Below the pieces are notes generated by a model, which made no database searches, was not told where the DNA came from, and worked only from the letters and a program-made list of their open reading frames with translations. The position numbers were made by a program, and so were the translations under genes. A stretch of 64,000 nt of DNA from the NCBI GenBank assembly GCA_033239525.1, contig BSYO01000026.1, forward strand, positions 5,394,001-5,458,000, given 5' to 3'. This document shows, in pieces, positions 44,310-57,569 of the stretch; the first letter of the stretch is position 1, and every line of letters begins with the position of its first letter. Source of the stretch: Nepenthes gracilis. Lineage: Eukaryota > Streptophyta > Magnoliopsida > Caryophyllales > Nepenthaceae.

Positions 44310-45104
44310 ATTCACTAGTTTTTCATACGTATAAGTAGTGATAATAATAATAAAACTTTATATTTTAATAAATAATACTTACTTTATAAATATACTTTTA
44401 AAAATCTTAATAATATTTACTAATAAAATCTTAATTTAATATTATACTTTAAAAATATAAGTACATTTATATCATTTATTTATTTATATAATCAATGTTT
44501 ACATTTTATATTTGTTTAATTGGTCAGTATTCTTATATGCATGGCATAATGGTAGAATAATTGTATTATTTTTCTTTTCTATCGGTTCCTAAAAGTACTT
44601 AGAAAGCATTTCTTAATTTTAAGTGGTTTATTTTTAATTTTATGTTTCATATCTTGTTTGATCTCTCTATTTTTTTTTTAAATTATAACTTTATTGTAAC
44701 AGCATATATTATTTATTTGAATATATCTTGGCCACTTATCTTAACTTTTTTATTAATTTATTTAAATTAACAAAAATTATATTCTTATAAATTATATTTT
44801 ATTTCTATTTACATTAGAAGTTTCAATTTCTTCTCATCAAAATTATAAAATTGACGGAACTTTGTTGTTATAACACGGCATAAGATGCTAGAACTAGCCG
44901 ATTTTGCAACGAGTTGCCAAGACGTTGGCATATGCATAAGCAACTCTTACTTCTCACAATCTCATTGATTTATTTAAAAACAAATGATTAAAATTTAATA
45001 AATTTTAATAATTCAACAAATTTTAAATATTTTGATTTGTTTTTGAAGTGGCTAAAACCAAACTGTCTATTTTTAATACTGTGAAAAATATGGACTACTT
45101 CTCA
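44310..45104. other. AT-rich stretch, nothing recognised
   Basis: Mostly A/T strings with no frame of note and no element ends found. Confidence 0.5.
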
Positions 45105-45299
45105 CTATGTAAATATGCTGCCCTTGAATATATGCATGCAATAGTAATTTAAAAAAGAGAAAAAAGACAATAAAGAGAACAATAAATAAAGAAAATCACC
45201 TCCCTTTTCCCACCACCCCGCCAGTTCCCCTTCAGCCGTGGCTGCCGTCTCACCGCCCCTTTCTCCACCGTCACCTTCTTCCCATCTTAGCTTACTCAT
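45105..45299 (-). other. Isolated GC-rich frame, doubtful exon
   Basis: The minus-strand frame MSKLRWEEGDGGERGGETAA continues for about 15 Glu/Gly/Trp-rich residues and then becomes Phe/Leu-rich where the DNA turns AT-rich. The GC-rich half (about 45195-45299) could be an exon remnant. No family is recognised. Confidence 0.25.
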
Positions 45300-45530
45300 G
45301 GTAATTGTAGAAATATTTAAAAAAACAGAGAGAAAGATATATATAGAATAATTTGTATATATTTATATGCCTTTAACTATATAATTGATCATCTTTTTTA
45401 TAAGAAAAAAACTCTCTAAATATAAAAAGTTAATAATAATAATTATTATTATATAAATTGTTTAAATTAGAAGATATTAATTTTTTAATTTAGTAATAAT
45501 ATCAATATATCCTAAGATATCTCCTCAAAT
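45300..45530. repeat. Short duplicated block E1
   Basis: It aligns with 59935-60160 (shared: TTAACTATATAATTGATCATC versus CTGTAACTATACAATTGTTCATCC, then AAAAAGTTAATAATAATAATTATTATTAT). No coding content. Confidence 0.7.
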
Positions 45531-45689
45531 TAAAAGTACTGTAAAAAATATTAACAGAAATTTAGAAATCAAACCATGATAGTGACCAGCTGAATGAGTT
45601 TTCATAATAATTTTAGCTAATTAGTTAGTTAAAGAAACCAAAAATAGGGAAAGGGTTCCCCTCTTGAAGTGATAGCATACAAAATGGCA

Positions 45690-46450
45690 ATTATTATCTA
45701 TGTGTTTTATACGTCTATGAAATATATCATTGTAATAATATAGATAATATTATAATGGTCACAATAAAGAGGAATATTGTAGGGTTAAGGAACAGCTATA
45801 TCTTGTAAAATTTATCAAAGCTAAAGAAACTCATAAATAGTATTAATAAAAGTGCGATATTTAGCCTCAATATTAAAGCGGGCAACAATGGTATACATTT
45901 TTGTTATACCAAAAAATGAGAGAATTTCCTAATAAGTAAAGAAAGCTAGTAGTAAATTGTCAATCAATAAGGTCACTTGACCATTCAGTATAATCGTCAG
46001 AGAGTTCTGATAAGAAGTGAGAAAAATATAATAGTTCATGAAACAATATATGCTTTATGTAATGGAAAATATGAAGAACAATTGTACAACAGATAGGACT
46101 CAAAACCGACATAAATTAACTAATAAGATATACAATATAGGTAATCTTAAGCTTGATAACAGTAAGGAATATGAGGCTTCCAACCAGTTGGTGATAAAAG
46201 TGTAGTATTAAGAAAAGCTTGCCATCACTTATACAAAATTTGACATTAACTTCAAGAAAACTAATAGTCATCTTACAATTAGTGAGTTCTACACAAGAAA
46301 TTAGATTGGAACTATACTTGGCTTGTGTCAAACAATAACTATTAGAGGTAAAAGATAACTCAAGTCAAAGACAGTAGCCAAAAAAATCAAGATCTTTCAT
46401 TTTAAAGTGTTTATCACTAGTAATAAGAGGGCTATGGGATCCTTCATCAC
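45690..46450 (-). pseudogene. Copia reverse transcriptase/RNase H relic
   Basis: On the minus strand from about 46430: HFKMKDLDFFGY (family FKMKDLG.L.YFLG), then LTQAKYSSNL, NVKFCISDG, FYHQLVGSLIFLTV (family YRQLVGSLIYLT), YIVYLISQFM, and finally an RNase H passage with FLYLLGNSLIFW (family FLG.SLISW). This is the C-terminal reverse transcriptase to RNase H connection of Ty1/copia pol. It is truncated at both ends and full of substitutions and stops. No LTRs belonging to it were found. Confidence 0.8.
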
Positions 46451-46649
46451 GATTTGTATAGACCATATAAGAATAGGGAAACAAAGTATGTATACATATA
46501 CAATACATATAAAATATATTTTCTATTAAATAAAAATTTAATTTTTCAATAAAATATACATCACCAAAATAACATTAAAAAATAAAAAATATGACAAAAT
46601 TTTTAGTGATGAAAAAAAATCTCAATAATAATTAATTATTAAATAAAAC

Positions 46650-49195
46650 TGTAATATCCTAAATTTTTATCCCATTTAATTGAGATTATTTATTATTTTT
46701 TGGGTAATATGAGTGTAATAAAAATTAATTAAATATTATAAGATTTTAAAGAATGATTAAAATTGTGGAGTGACACCCGGAGCACGCCTATACTATTATT
46801 CGAGTATCGATTTAGATTTTAAAATAAAAGAAAAGTAAAAATAGAAAAAATATATATAATAGTAATAATATATATGTATATATAAAAGTAAAAGAAAATA
46901 AAAAAAAGGGGAGGAAGGAAAATAAAAACAGGTATCAGGAGGGTTTCGGGGATATAGAAAGAAAAGAGGGAAGAGAGAGAGAGAGAGGGAGAAGAGAGAG
47001 AGGAGAGATCAAGGCTCTCGGATTTGAATCCGATTTGGAGCTAGTTAAAGAAGTAATAGATTTGGTCAAAATAAGTGCACCCATACACTCCTCTTTTATT
47101 TTTGTACACTTTTGTTCTATTTTTTTTTAAGTATCATCGTTCCAATACCTAATTAAATTTATATTTTATATTATCCATGATTTAAGCATGCATATATGTT
47201 GATTTTATATATGATTTTATAGTTTTGATCAATTTTCAAACGTGGAACCCTAGACCCGCACTTCGAATGATTTACCATTTATTTTGAGATTTTTATATAA
47301 ATTGGTTTTAGAAAATCGTTATCTATACCTTGTATACGCTAATTTATTAATTGGGTGTTCGATTTGCTAATTTTATGCAGGATAACACTTGCCAGAAACC
47401 CTATCCTGTGCCTCCTTTAATTTATGCATGATTTGACTTTAGAAATTCATAACCCTAACTTTATAGCTATGGGTATTCCGTTTATTTGATATTTATTTTT
47501 ATATATTTTGTATATGTTAATTATACGTGTTTTAAAAACATTATCGAACGTGAATAATGATATTTAACTATATGCACAATAAATATGTTATCTTATATAC
47601 GATCAAAAAATTATGTTATATACAAATGTGAAGGTATCTGTTGTCTGAAAGGTTTAAAGTTATGTTTGGCTCATTATGGTAAGAATTTATTAATTGTTTC
47701 AAGTTTTAAGATAATTTGTGTATGTGTTTAAAAGCATGTAAAGATTTAAACTCACAAGATTATGAAAAATATATATCCGTATCTATCAAAATATGAAATT
47801 TATATTCATAATTGTAAGAATATGAAATTATAAATTTATATCATGAAAAAAAAATTCTACAATTTGTTATCTCTGAAAATTATGTTATATACAAATGTGA
47901 AGGTATTTATAATCTGAAAGTCTAAAGTTATGTTTGGCTCATCATGGTAAAAATTTCTTAATTATTTTAAACTTTAAGATAATTTGTACATGTATTTAAA
48001 GGCATGTAAAAATTTAAACTTACAAGAATATAAAATATATATATATGTATCTATCAAAATATGAAATTTATATTCATAATTGTAAGAATATGAAATTATG
48101 AATTTATATCAAGGAAATAAAAACTCTGCAATTTATTATCTATTATATGATATTTAAAACTTTCTCCCAGAGTGAAAAGTTTAAAGAAAAATAAGTATGA
48201 ACATTTATATAGAGTCTCCAATATAAAATATGAAAAGAAATCGTGTAATAAGATCAATAATTTTTATATTAGATAGCAATATGCCGTGGCATGTCTTAAA
48301 ATATTATTGTGATAAATTGAATAATTGTTTCTGGGCCACAAGGAATATTGTGGCATAAGAATAAGGACTATAGGCCCAATATATCCGGGATTATAGGTAT
48401 ATCATCTACCACGGGACGTTAAAGTTTAAGGTCTACAGTTAGTACCTTAGATCATCTAGAATAATATGATTCTTTCCTCGATTTGACTATACTATTTGTT
48501 AGTAAAGCCTACTGACCTTGGTTCACAAAAATAAAAAATTTTGTATATTTTAAAACCTAAATGAATAAGAAGTAAAATAGAAAAGAAAAATACGTTCCGA
48601 AAAGTGTATTTGTTCATATTTTATATTTTTGCATCTTCATTATACTCTTATATATTTCCTCAATTTTATTTTACATATATTATTTATTGTCATTAATTAT
48701 AATACACTTATTAAATATTTGGCTCACATTACTAATTTCTTACCTTCAGATAAATATGAGTTTATACCCGATGAAGTAGGGTAGAAGATTAGAAGTTGGC
48801 TAGGTTGCTGACCTTGGAAGATGACTTGTGGACTTAGATTTTATAATTTTATACCTTATGAAATAAATTTTATATATTATGAGATGGAGATGTGCTTGTA
48901 TATTGTTGATATACCAATGGTTTAATTTTTGATGTATTTTGATCAATGTATAGGCTTCCATAGGTAATTATGGTTTGTATTATGGTACCTAGTGGCAACT
49001 CTCTACTCGACATTGTATTCGAAGACGTGATGTTAGGCCCACAAATATAATATGGCATTTGGATCCTTTGTGTTTATGTGTTGTGAATATATATATCTGT
49101 AATACAGAGATCTGTATCGGTTTGTATCAACTTGACAGAGATTTTTACAATAGAAATTCTATCTAATTTTGGTTAGAAAAACATAGTCTGTCACA
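46650..49195 (+). mobile_element. Solo Gypsy LTR, 2.5 kb
   Basis: It starts TGTAATATCCTAAAT and ends TAGTCTGTCACA, with perfect AAAAC duplications at 46645-46649 and 49196-49200. It shares the GAGAGAGAGAGAGGGAGAAG leader, the AGTAATAGATTTGGTCAAAA block and the GAGTTTATACCCGATGAAGT block (about 48759) with the LTRs at 22443 and 49818. The CG-rich island is reduced to a few motifs near 46770-46810. Confidence 0.9.
47612..48150. repeat. Tandem duplication (about 268 bp) inside solo LTR
   Basis: ATGTTATATACAAATGTGAAGG begins near 47613 and again near 47882, and the following 260 bp are collinear with substitutions. The other LTRs of this family have one copy, which accounts for part of the extra length here. 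Confidence 0.85.
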
Positions 49196-49200
49196 AAAAC

Positions 49201-49817
49201 CCTTTGAGTTTTTTCAATCAATAAAAGTGATATAATATAAAAGTTAACTTATATTTTAAATGTTACAAATATACTAAATCTTAATTAACTTACTCTAACT
49301 TATAACTCCTATCAAAAAATTATTTAATTTGGTTTGTAGTAAAAAAAATCAAACAGTTTTTGATCTTTTTGTCAAACTTGCAACATTTGGTGGTGAATCA
49401 ATGTGCACTATTAGATTCTAGAGTCCATGCTACTAACATATCAATAAAGGTTTGTATGTTGGGACAAATGTATAAACAATGAAAAAAAAGTTATGTGAGA
49501 AAACCTTAAAAATTTATATCAAGAGAATAGCTTGGTTTTCTCAAGTATAAAGCATTTTTTACATTAAGCAATTAGGGCTTTTAGGATTGCAAGCATTTCA
49601 TCTATATATCTTTAATGAAGAAAAAAGAAATTTCTAGTAAGGATTGAAAATCAAGTAAAAATATATGGGATTTAGAAAAATAGCTCCTCTATGCACATAC
49701 GCAACATAGGTGCACATCAAGCGTAAAAGCATGATAGAAAACCTACCACAATACACATGCACCACTTGGACATACATTAGGCACTACTATTTTGGATGAA
49801 ATATACTCATATTATAA
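49201..49817. other. AT-rich spacer, nothing recognised
   Basis: It lies between the solo LTR and the next Gypsy LTR. No frame or repeat of note. Confidence 0.5.
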
Positions 49818-51932
49818 TGTACTGATTTTTAAATATCATAATTACGGATAATTAAATTAATATAATCAAAATTAAGTTTAATTCATGAAAAAATTATGTT
49901 TGAGAGTGTAGGATGCAACAACGAGGGGTGCTTGCCGAGCACCTCAAGCAGCGCCACAAGCGCTCGTACCAAAACCTGCAGTGCCTATCAGGCACTCGAG
50001 CATTAGGGCAGGCGCTTGAAATAGGCTTGCGTGTGCCTGCTATGCCTCGGCCCGAGAAATGAAAACCACGTAGGGTTTTTTGGGAGTCATTTTTTGAGGT
50101 TTCCACATAGATGAGAGAGAGAGCACGAAAAGGAGGAGAGAGAAGGAGGAATCCGAAGTTTTTGAGTCAGATTTCAAGTTCGAGCTAATTAGAAAAGTGA
50201 TAGATCGGTCGAGTTAAGTATAGTCATACCCTTTTCTTTCGTTTTTTTGCACTTTTATTTCTTTTTCTCCTAGTATCATCATTCCGATATCCGATTAAAT
50301 TTATATTTTCTATTACCTATGATTTGAGTATGCATATATGTTGATTTCACATCCAATTTCTTAGTTTTGACCGATTTTTCGTACGTGAAATCCTAACCCG
50401 CGGCCAAATGGCTTTTATTTATTTATTTTTGAGATTTTTACATAAATTGACTTTAAAAAATTATTACTCATACCTTAAACATAGATTTTAGAAATTCGTG
50501 CCCCCTTCGATTTACCCTAATTAATAATAATTTATACATGATTTGATTTTAGAAATTCGTAACTCTAATTTTGTTGGCACAAGTACTCCGTATATTTGGT
50601 ATTATGCACATAGATTTTATATATATTAATTTTATATATTTTAAAATATTATCGGATATGAATAGTAATATTTAATCGCATTTACATTAACTATGTTATC
50701 TTGTATATATTCCAAAAATTATATTGTATGCATTTGTGAAGGGATTTGTCATCTGAAGCTCTAAAGTCATATTTGGCCCACATTGGTAAGAAATTTTATT
50801 TTTTTCACATTTTATGATGGTCATGCATATAATTTATGCCATATGAAGACTCAAACCCATAATAATTGTACAAATTATGATAAGTATAAGAAGAAAATTT
50901 CATGATATATTATATTTGATGAACCGTTCTTCTGGGGTGAGAACAATGTTTTATGAAAGAGTATGAAATTCTCTAAGAATAAGTAATCAGAAAATTGGAC
51001 CAAAAATTTGTATTTCAGAGGGTAATATTCATTGGTTTGCCTTAAAATATTACTATGAAAGTACAAAGACTTCCTCTAGACCACGGGGGATATTGTGGCA
51101 TATGTGTTATGCCCTTATATATAGGGTTAAAGGTATACCGCTCATCACGGGATGTTGAATTGTGTGGATTTGCACTTTAGAATGTGTAAAAATTAACACA
51201 TTTATTTTCTCATTTGATCGCACCATTAACTGGTAAGTTCTACTAGCCTTAGTTCACAAAGATAATAAAATTTTTACATGTTTGATAACCTAAAGCAAGA
51301 ATAAAAAAAATAGAAAAGATAAATAAATTTTGAAAGTGCATTTATTTATGTTTCATGTTTATACATATTAATTATACTCTTTTATCCTTTCTTTACTTTA
51401 TTTTATGTATATTATTATTTTTTATTATATTATACTTATTGAGTATTTGACTTATTTTTACTATTTTTTTCCTTCTAAATAAGTACAAACTTGTACCCGG
51501 TGGGACAAGATAGAGGATTAGAAGTTGGCTAAGTAAGAAAACCCTAGAGAAATATGTTTGAGAAATTAGAATTTGTAAATTTTGTACCTTATGGATTATT
51601 TTGTATTATTTTGTGATGGATTCGTATAATGATGTATGTGTATGTTGATGACGTACAAATAGTAGATTCTGCTATATTGGATGGATGTATGTTACTTCTC
51701 GTAGATTTTTACGATTTATTTTAGGTACCTAGAAGTATCTTATTTGAGCCAACATCATATCCGGAGTTATGACGTTAATACCATGTGTAGTTTTATGACT
51801 ATTTAGATCTTGTGTGCATTGTTGTTTAGATTTGTTGTGACTATATATTGTATTGTATAGGTTGTATTAGTTTGATAACCGTTTTATAATCAAAACTTTG
51901 TCGAATTTCGGTTAAAAAATTGTGGTTCGTCA
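49818..51932 (+). mobile_element. Gypsy 5' LTR (plus strand)
   Basis: It starts TGTACTGATTTTTAAATATC and ends near TTCGTCA at 51932, followed by TAGTTAGTATCA, a decayed primer-binding site. It carries a CG-rich island (about 49915-50055), a GAGAGAGAGAGC leader (about 50112), a TGATAGATCGGTCGAGTTAAG block (about 50200) and a CTTGTACCCGGTGGGACAAG block (about 51490). It is the 5' LTR of the decayed element whose internal region continues to about 59 kb. Confidence 0.78.
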
Positions 51933-54217
51933 TAGTTAGTATCAAAAAAAGAAATGCCTTAAGTTTGATCTGAATCTTATGTAGAAGTTTAGGTTAGAGT
52001 AAGATAGATTGAATAAGTAAATGAAAGTGTAGAATGATTAAGTTAGATCGGGTAGTCCCAATTGTCCTAATTTGTATAACTTAGACAAGAACTAAGTTAA
52101 GATCAGCAGTTAAGTTGATCCTCCAGTAGTGGTGTCCTAACTAGTGTCTTAATCGAGTTAAGTTGATTCACTTAAGTTAAGACTAAGTTAGGATCAATTA
52201 GTTACGTTTGACTACCTAGTATATAGTGTCTTGGTTAATATTCAAATTGAGTTACAATCTAACCCATATCGTTTTTGTTTCAGAAAGAATATTAGTAGCT
52301 AATCATGCCGCCGAGGTTGATGTCTACGCGTGGAGGTGGCCAACCATGTGACCGAGAAGTTGGGTATCCTAATTTGCTGGGTATGATGGCAAGACTTAAA
52401 AGTCTTAAAAAATCTTGTGGGTGAGAACCAAGAGAATGTGAAGTTATGAGGAGGATATCCTAAAAATTAACTTGGATTGGTCTTGATCCAAGGACTAGGA
52501 ATAGAAATGTTTGAATAGCATGCCATGAGAGGCAGATAAGGTAAAAATCGATGGCTCGGGGTCAGGATAATTTGGAGTCGACCTCCAGTGTTTGCGAACT
52601 CGATGATATCGATTTAAAATCAATTTAATAATGATGATCAAGTATATGAATTTTTAGGTGGCGTGGATCTTATAGAAGTTTAAATATAAATTCTGAGAAT
52701 CGGAATGGTGGTTGCAGTAACCCAATATCCAGGAGGAGATAAGGTAATATTTGCCCCATATTAGTTAGAAGAAGAAGCCAATCATAGGCGGTTGATAAGA
52801 AAAGAGTTATGGGTTAGGAAGATAAAGATATATCATGGTATATGTTTGTAGATACTTTTATGGATAAATATTTCTCCCAATGAGTTTGGGAGCATGTTTT
52901 AATTTTGGGCAGTCGGCCACATGATGAAAGATTATCCTTATCCCATGGGTCGGATAGTGAAGAAGTCTAGTGCCATAGATTAGGGTTTTGCGGTGATGGC
53001 ATAAAGTGTAGAGATGTTGTCTTCATATGGTGGAAGGTAAATTTAATCATTAACTTTAGGATCTTTGGCTTATGTATTATATTTTAAATTTAGAGTCTAT
53101 ATCTCCAATTGCGTTTTTAAGTTATGTCTAATTTGAGGATCTAAACTTTACACTAGTTGTATTGAGATCTGTGATATTTTCTTGGATCCGTAGATATAAT
53201 TCATTGGGTTAATTTTATTACTTTATGATGCCAATCCTTGATATGATATTAGTGATCATTTGGTTGGTGAGCCGCCATTCTAGTATGAATCAGTTTGGTA
53301 AGGATATTATATCTTCCAATCGGATTGTGAAATTTGAGGATTAGGCACAGGTGGTTGAGGCATCAGAAAATTAGTACCGTCGTGTCTACAGGTCATTTAA
53401 TACGGATTTGTGTCAAATTTATTTAGTACATGATGCCACATTTGGAAGTCATTTTGTAGTCATTGGAAAAGTTTTTGCTGTGTAAGTGTTTGAGGAGGTT
53501 TTCTAGAGGAAAAGATTTGGCTGATTTATCTTTGATTGGTAATTCTAGGTTGTGCCAAAGTCAGCACCGATTTTTTGGAGGATTTGTATAGAACCGAGGA
53601 AGTATTAGTTAGGTGAATCGTTTTTTTGAGGATTTTTTTTTTTAGGATCTGTGGGATGTTCTAGAACCTTAGAAGTGAGTAAGATGAGCCAATAAGATTA
53701 TTTGTGAATAATTAAAATTTAGGTTGTTTGAAAAATAAATGGTTTAACAAACGGGCACTGGGAATGAATAGGTGAATCGTTTGATCCTTTACAAGGCTTG
53801 GTATTTTTTAAGATCGATATATATCTAGAGTGTTATTAATCATGGATGATTAAGAGTTGTGCCCGTGGCAGTATTCAGAATAAGGATATAGCCATTATAA
53901 GTTTTGGCAATGCCATTTGGATTTGTAGATTTATTGGCATTTCTGTAGATTTTATAGGTTAGATCTTTTGGCAATCTTTGAGTCAGTATTGTAATGGCCT
54001 CATTGATAAATTTAAAGAATTATGGGAGTGTACGAATTTTATTTGAGGATAGTTTAATGGATTGTGAATAGCAGTTAGCCATGTGCTCAATTGGGAGAGA
54101 AGATGAGTTTGATTAAATGAAGTTTTATGTTGGGCATATAATTTCTTCGATAGCATGAATGTGATTCTATAGAGATTTGAGCGATGGCTAATTTGGGAGA
54201 GGCTGATTGTTGTTGTG
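51933..54217 (+). pseudogene. Gypsy internal region, gag to reverse transcriptase (decayed)
   Basis: After the primer-site relic, a gag-like start MPPRLMSTRGGGQ appears at about 52304. A RetroTrans_gag-like passage (FVDTFMDKYFSQ..E type) lies near 52850, and reverse transcriptase near 53810-53990: KIDIYLE (family KIDLRSGYHQ), RIRI, LAMPFGF (family VMPFGLTNAP). YVGHIISS (family FLGHVIS) follows near 54130. Stops are frequent in every frame. The second gag-only Copia element inserted at 54218. Confidence 0.7.
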
Positions 54218-55235
54218 TGAAAAAATACGTTTTGGTGCTAACGAGTTTCGACCCCGAAAATTATAGCAGAAGCAACAATAAATAATAAATATCTAATACA
54301 CGTAAAAGATATTTAATACTAGATACTAACGAGATTAACAATCATGCACGATATAAGTACTTATAAGCAATAAAGATAAAGACTCAATTTTTTGATGACG
54401 AAGTGAAAACTCGATACCCATGGTATCGAAAAAAAATACTCCGGGCTTCAACGGCCAGGGAAGCAATGCACTATGAAAATCAACTTACAGACCGGGTGGT
54501 AAAGACGCGCTAACCTAGCCGACTTACTCTCGTCACGTGATCCCTACCAAGGAACTCCTTGGATTTGCCCGCGGCAACGGAACCAGACTCCTTCCGGTCT
54601 TCAAGTCAATCTTCCCTCTCGTGCCACTTGAATTGCCAATCATGAACGGATCTCCTTCTTCAACGTATCAACTTCTCCAACGTATCAACTTCTCCAACGA
54701 AGGTAGAAGACAAAGTTTCAATGGTGAAAGAAAAATAATGAGAAAACTCTTTAGAACATGAGGCTCAAGGTTGTGACTTTTGATTTTCTTAAGAGAGACT
54801 AAATCAATGATGCATGAAAGGCTTTTCTCTCAAGTTTTAAGACTTCAAAGATTATCAGTTGAGGCTGTGGCGTGCTTAGGGTTTCAAGAAAATGAGGTAT
54901 AAATTCATAGTGGAGCAAAAAACGCGTTTGAAAATTCTGCCCGTTGGACCGGCGCTCGAGCGGCCGTAGGGTTTCATGAGAAACCCTGCGGGCGCTCAGC
55001 GGGTCCCCTACTGGATTTTTGGCTCGAGCGGGACTCGAGCTCCTGGCGAGTCGGGGACCTTCTGGATTTTAGGCTCGAGCGGGAATCGAGCGAGAGGCGA
55101 GCGGGAAGGCTTTGGACGGGCTCGAGCGACTGGAGGGCGGACAGAACGGACTTTAAACCGACAACCCACAACCCAACATCGATACTATAAAACATACGGT
55201 CACGGAATATGCCAATTAGACAAATGTCCCTAACA
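54218..55235 (-). repeat. 3' LTR of gag-only copy 2
   Basis: Plus-strand start TGAAAAAATACGTTTTGG, end GTCCCTAACA. The CG-rich island is at about 54945-55140. On the minus strand the TATA site is CACTATGAATTT (mutated). A hairpin lies at 54964-54991. Confidence 0.9.
54964..54991. repeat. Hairpin in 3' LTR island, copy 2
   Basis: CCGTAGGGTTTC, ATGA loop, GAAACCCTGCGG: the same 12-bp stem as at 8563-8590, with one mismatched pair. The 5' LTR of this element lacks it. Confidence 0.88.
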
Positions 55236-55696
55236 ATCTCCCCCTTTGGCAATTCCGTGACAAAACTCAGAAAATAAATAAATACAAGCAAATCACGGGT
55301 TTAGACACCACCGAGATAAAACCCGTGTACATGAAAACCTACGCCTAATGATACATAAGAGACAAAAAAAATATAAATAGCTAATGTAAATAGATATACT
55401 AGAACTGCTGAGACAATGTGATGAAAACTTGCGTTGACTGCCTGTGTAACTTCAGGTGCATTGACTGCCTGTGTAACTTCAATTTTCTGGTCAAGCAAGG
55501 TTAGTACCAACAAAGCAAAAATAATAATAACAACATAACAGCAAGCATGGTACATACATCAATATAACATACAACAATTCTCCCCCTAACTAAAATAATC
55601 AATACTCCCCTAACCAAGAATAATAAACTGAAATAATATGAAAATAATAAAAATTTCGCTCCATCTCCCCTAAGCTCCCCCTATCAAAGTGAATCA
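55236..55696 (-). other. PPT and repeated polypurine motifs of copy 2
   Basis: On the minus strand CCAAAGGGGGAGAT abuts the 3' LTR. Further AGGGGGAG or AGGGGAG motifs lie near 55580, 55610, 55668, 55678 and 55701, as in copy 1. Confidence 0.75.
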
Positions 55697-57526
55697 AGTC
55701 TCCCCCTTTTTGTCACGAATGGCCAAGTGGTAATTTAGCTCACTTTTCTTAACCCAAACTTATCTCACTAAATATACCTTTGCATTCAAACTTTTAACTT
55801 GAGCATCCAAATGTTGAAGGTGATCAACAAGTTTATTCATGTTTAGCCCTGGTCTTTGGTTGTGCAAAAGATTCATGGTGTAGCACCGTGGACGAATGTG
55901 ACCAACTTTGCCACATGCATGACAGGTAGGCACAAACTTAGGGTGGACGAAGTGTTCATAGCCTTGTGATTACCTCGATTAGTTGAGCCAAATCTGTTAT
56001 TCACACGTTGAGGCACGGCCTTGATGACTTTGGGTGTGTAGGCATGTTTGTGAGAAATTTTCGTGGCGGGAATAAACACAGTTTTAGGTTTCATATCAGT
56101 TTGTATAAAATTCACAACATACCCCAAACCCTGTTTATTTTCACCAATTTTTTCCAACCCGAGCATATGATCTAATTTTGTAGACCCATTTAAGAATTGT
56201 CTCAAATCTTTTCGAGAGACTTCAAGTTCAAATTCTAAAGTTGTTATTTGCTTAGTAAATGAGACTTTCAGATTCTCAATTTCTTGAGTTTTAGAATCTA
56301 ACTCGGATTGTAGAGCTAATCTTTCTTGTTCCAACTCAATGACCCTACTGTTTAAGGTTTTATTTTGTTTCTTTACTTTCAAGCATACCCTAAACAGTTT
56401 GTCATAGGCTTCTTGAAGGCCATCAGATTCAGCTTCTGACTCATCCACAGAGTCAGCAGGGTGATTAAAGTCTTCTACTGAGTGGTCACACATAGAGGTC
56501 ATAAAAGCCATGTACTTGACAGGGCCATTTTCAGAACATGTTTCACCCTCTTCTTATTTGTCATCACTTAAGGTCACATCAGCTTTAAAGGCATGACCTT
56601 ATTGGCGTTTAAGGTTAGGACATTCAGCCCGATAGTGACCAAAGCCTTTACACTCATGACAATGGACTCCTTGGGTAGTTTTCGATTTGGAGTCCTTACT
56701 CACGTCGGTCTTTCTTCTCAAATTTATGTGATCGCTTTAAGTCCACATCCGCTTTTTTCGATGAAGAGTTATTTTCTTTAAGAATTTTTAAAATTTTAAC
56801 AAATAATGAAAAATCATCATCACTACATGATTCTTCATCGGAGTCTCGATTTCGCTCTTCCCTACTTGATTTTAGAGCAAGTGATTTGTTTTTTCTTGAT
56901 TGTGGCAAGGTGTGCTCATAAGTTTGTAAGGATCCTACAAGTTCTTCGATCTTCATTTTGTCAAGGTCTTTGCTTTCTTCAATAGCAGTGACATTAGGTC
57001 TAAATCGTTCAGGAAGTGATCTAACAACTTTTCTAATAATTTTGTTCTCAGGTATTCGTTTTCCTAAATTAAATGTGGAGTTCACAATATCATTTAATTT
57101 TGCATAGAACTCGTCAAAGGTCTCATCATCTTTCATTTTTATCTCTTCGAATCTAGTGGTGAGCATTTATAATTTTGAATTTTTCACTAGTTTCGTGCCT
57201 TCATGAGTGATTTCTAAAATATTCCACGCATCTTTGGAGGTCTCACACATTGAGATTTGTTTAAACTCATCGGGAGAGACAGCCATAAAAATAGCATGTA
57301 GCCCCTTACTGTTCTAATTACATGCATCAAGTTCCTCTTTGGTCCATGAAGATAGGGCTTTAGGTTCATTGCCAGAGAAACTAGCGGGTGGAGTCCACCC
57401 AACTTGGGTACGTGCCCAAACACGCTCATCTAGAGATTTTAGGAACGCTTTCATCCGGACCTTTCAATAGGCATAGTTACTCCCATCAAAGAAGGGAGGA
57501 ACGGAGAGTGATCCACTCGTATACAT
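55697..57526 (-). pseudogene. gag: Degraded Copia gag of copy 2
   Basis: The start corresponds to copy 1 (MYTSGSL region, ATG at about 57526). Recognisable parts: gag core DETFDEFYAKLNDIV and VRSLPERFRPN (57166-56696), an HECKGFGHYR-type zinc knuckle near 56640 (outside the two longest frames), and the coiled-coil LEQERLALQSELDSKTQEIE stretch (about 56320-56260) within a 212-residue frame 56511-55873. Stops or frameshifts near 57310, 57170, 56690 and 56550 break it. Its breaks differ from those in copy 1, so each copy decayed independently. Confidence 0.88.
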
Positions 57527-57554
57527 CTAGATTGGGGGTCGCGAAACGGGGTAA

Positions 57555-57569
57555 GTCTCTGATACCAAT
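57555..57569 (-). other. Primer-binding site of copy 2
   Basis: The minus strand reads ATTGGTATCAGAGAC immediately inside the 5' LTR, matching TGGTATCAGAG of the initiator tRNA-Met complement. Confidence 0.88.
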
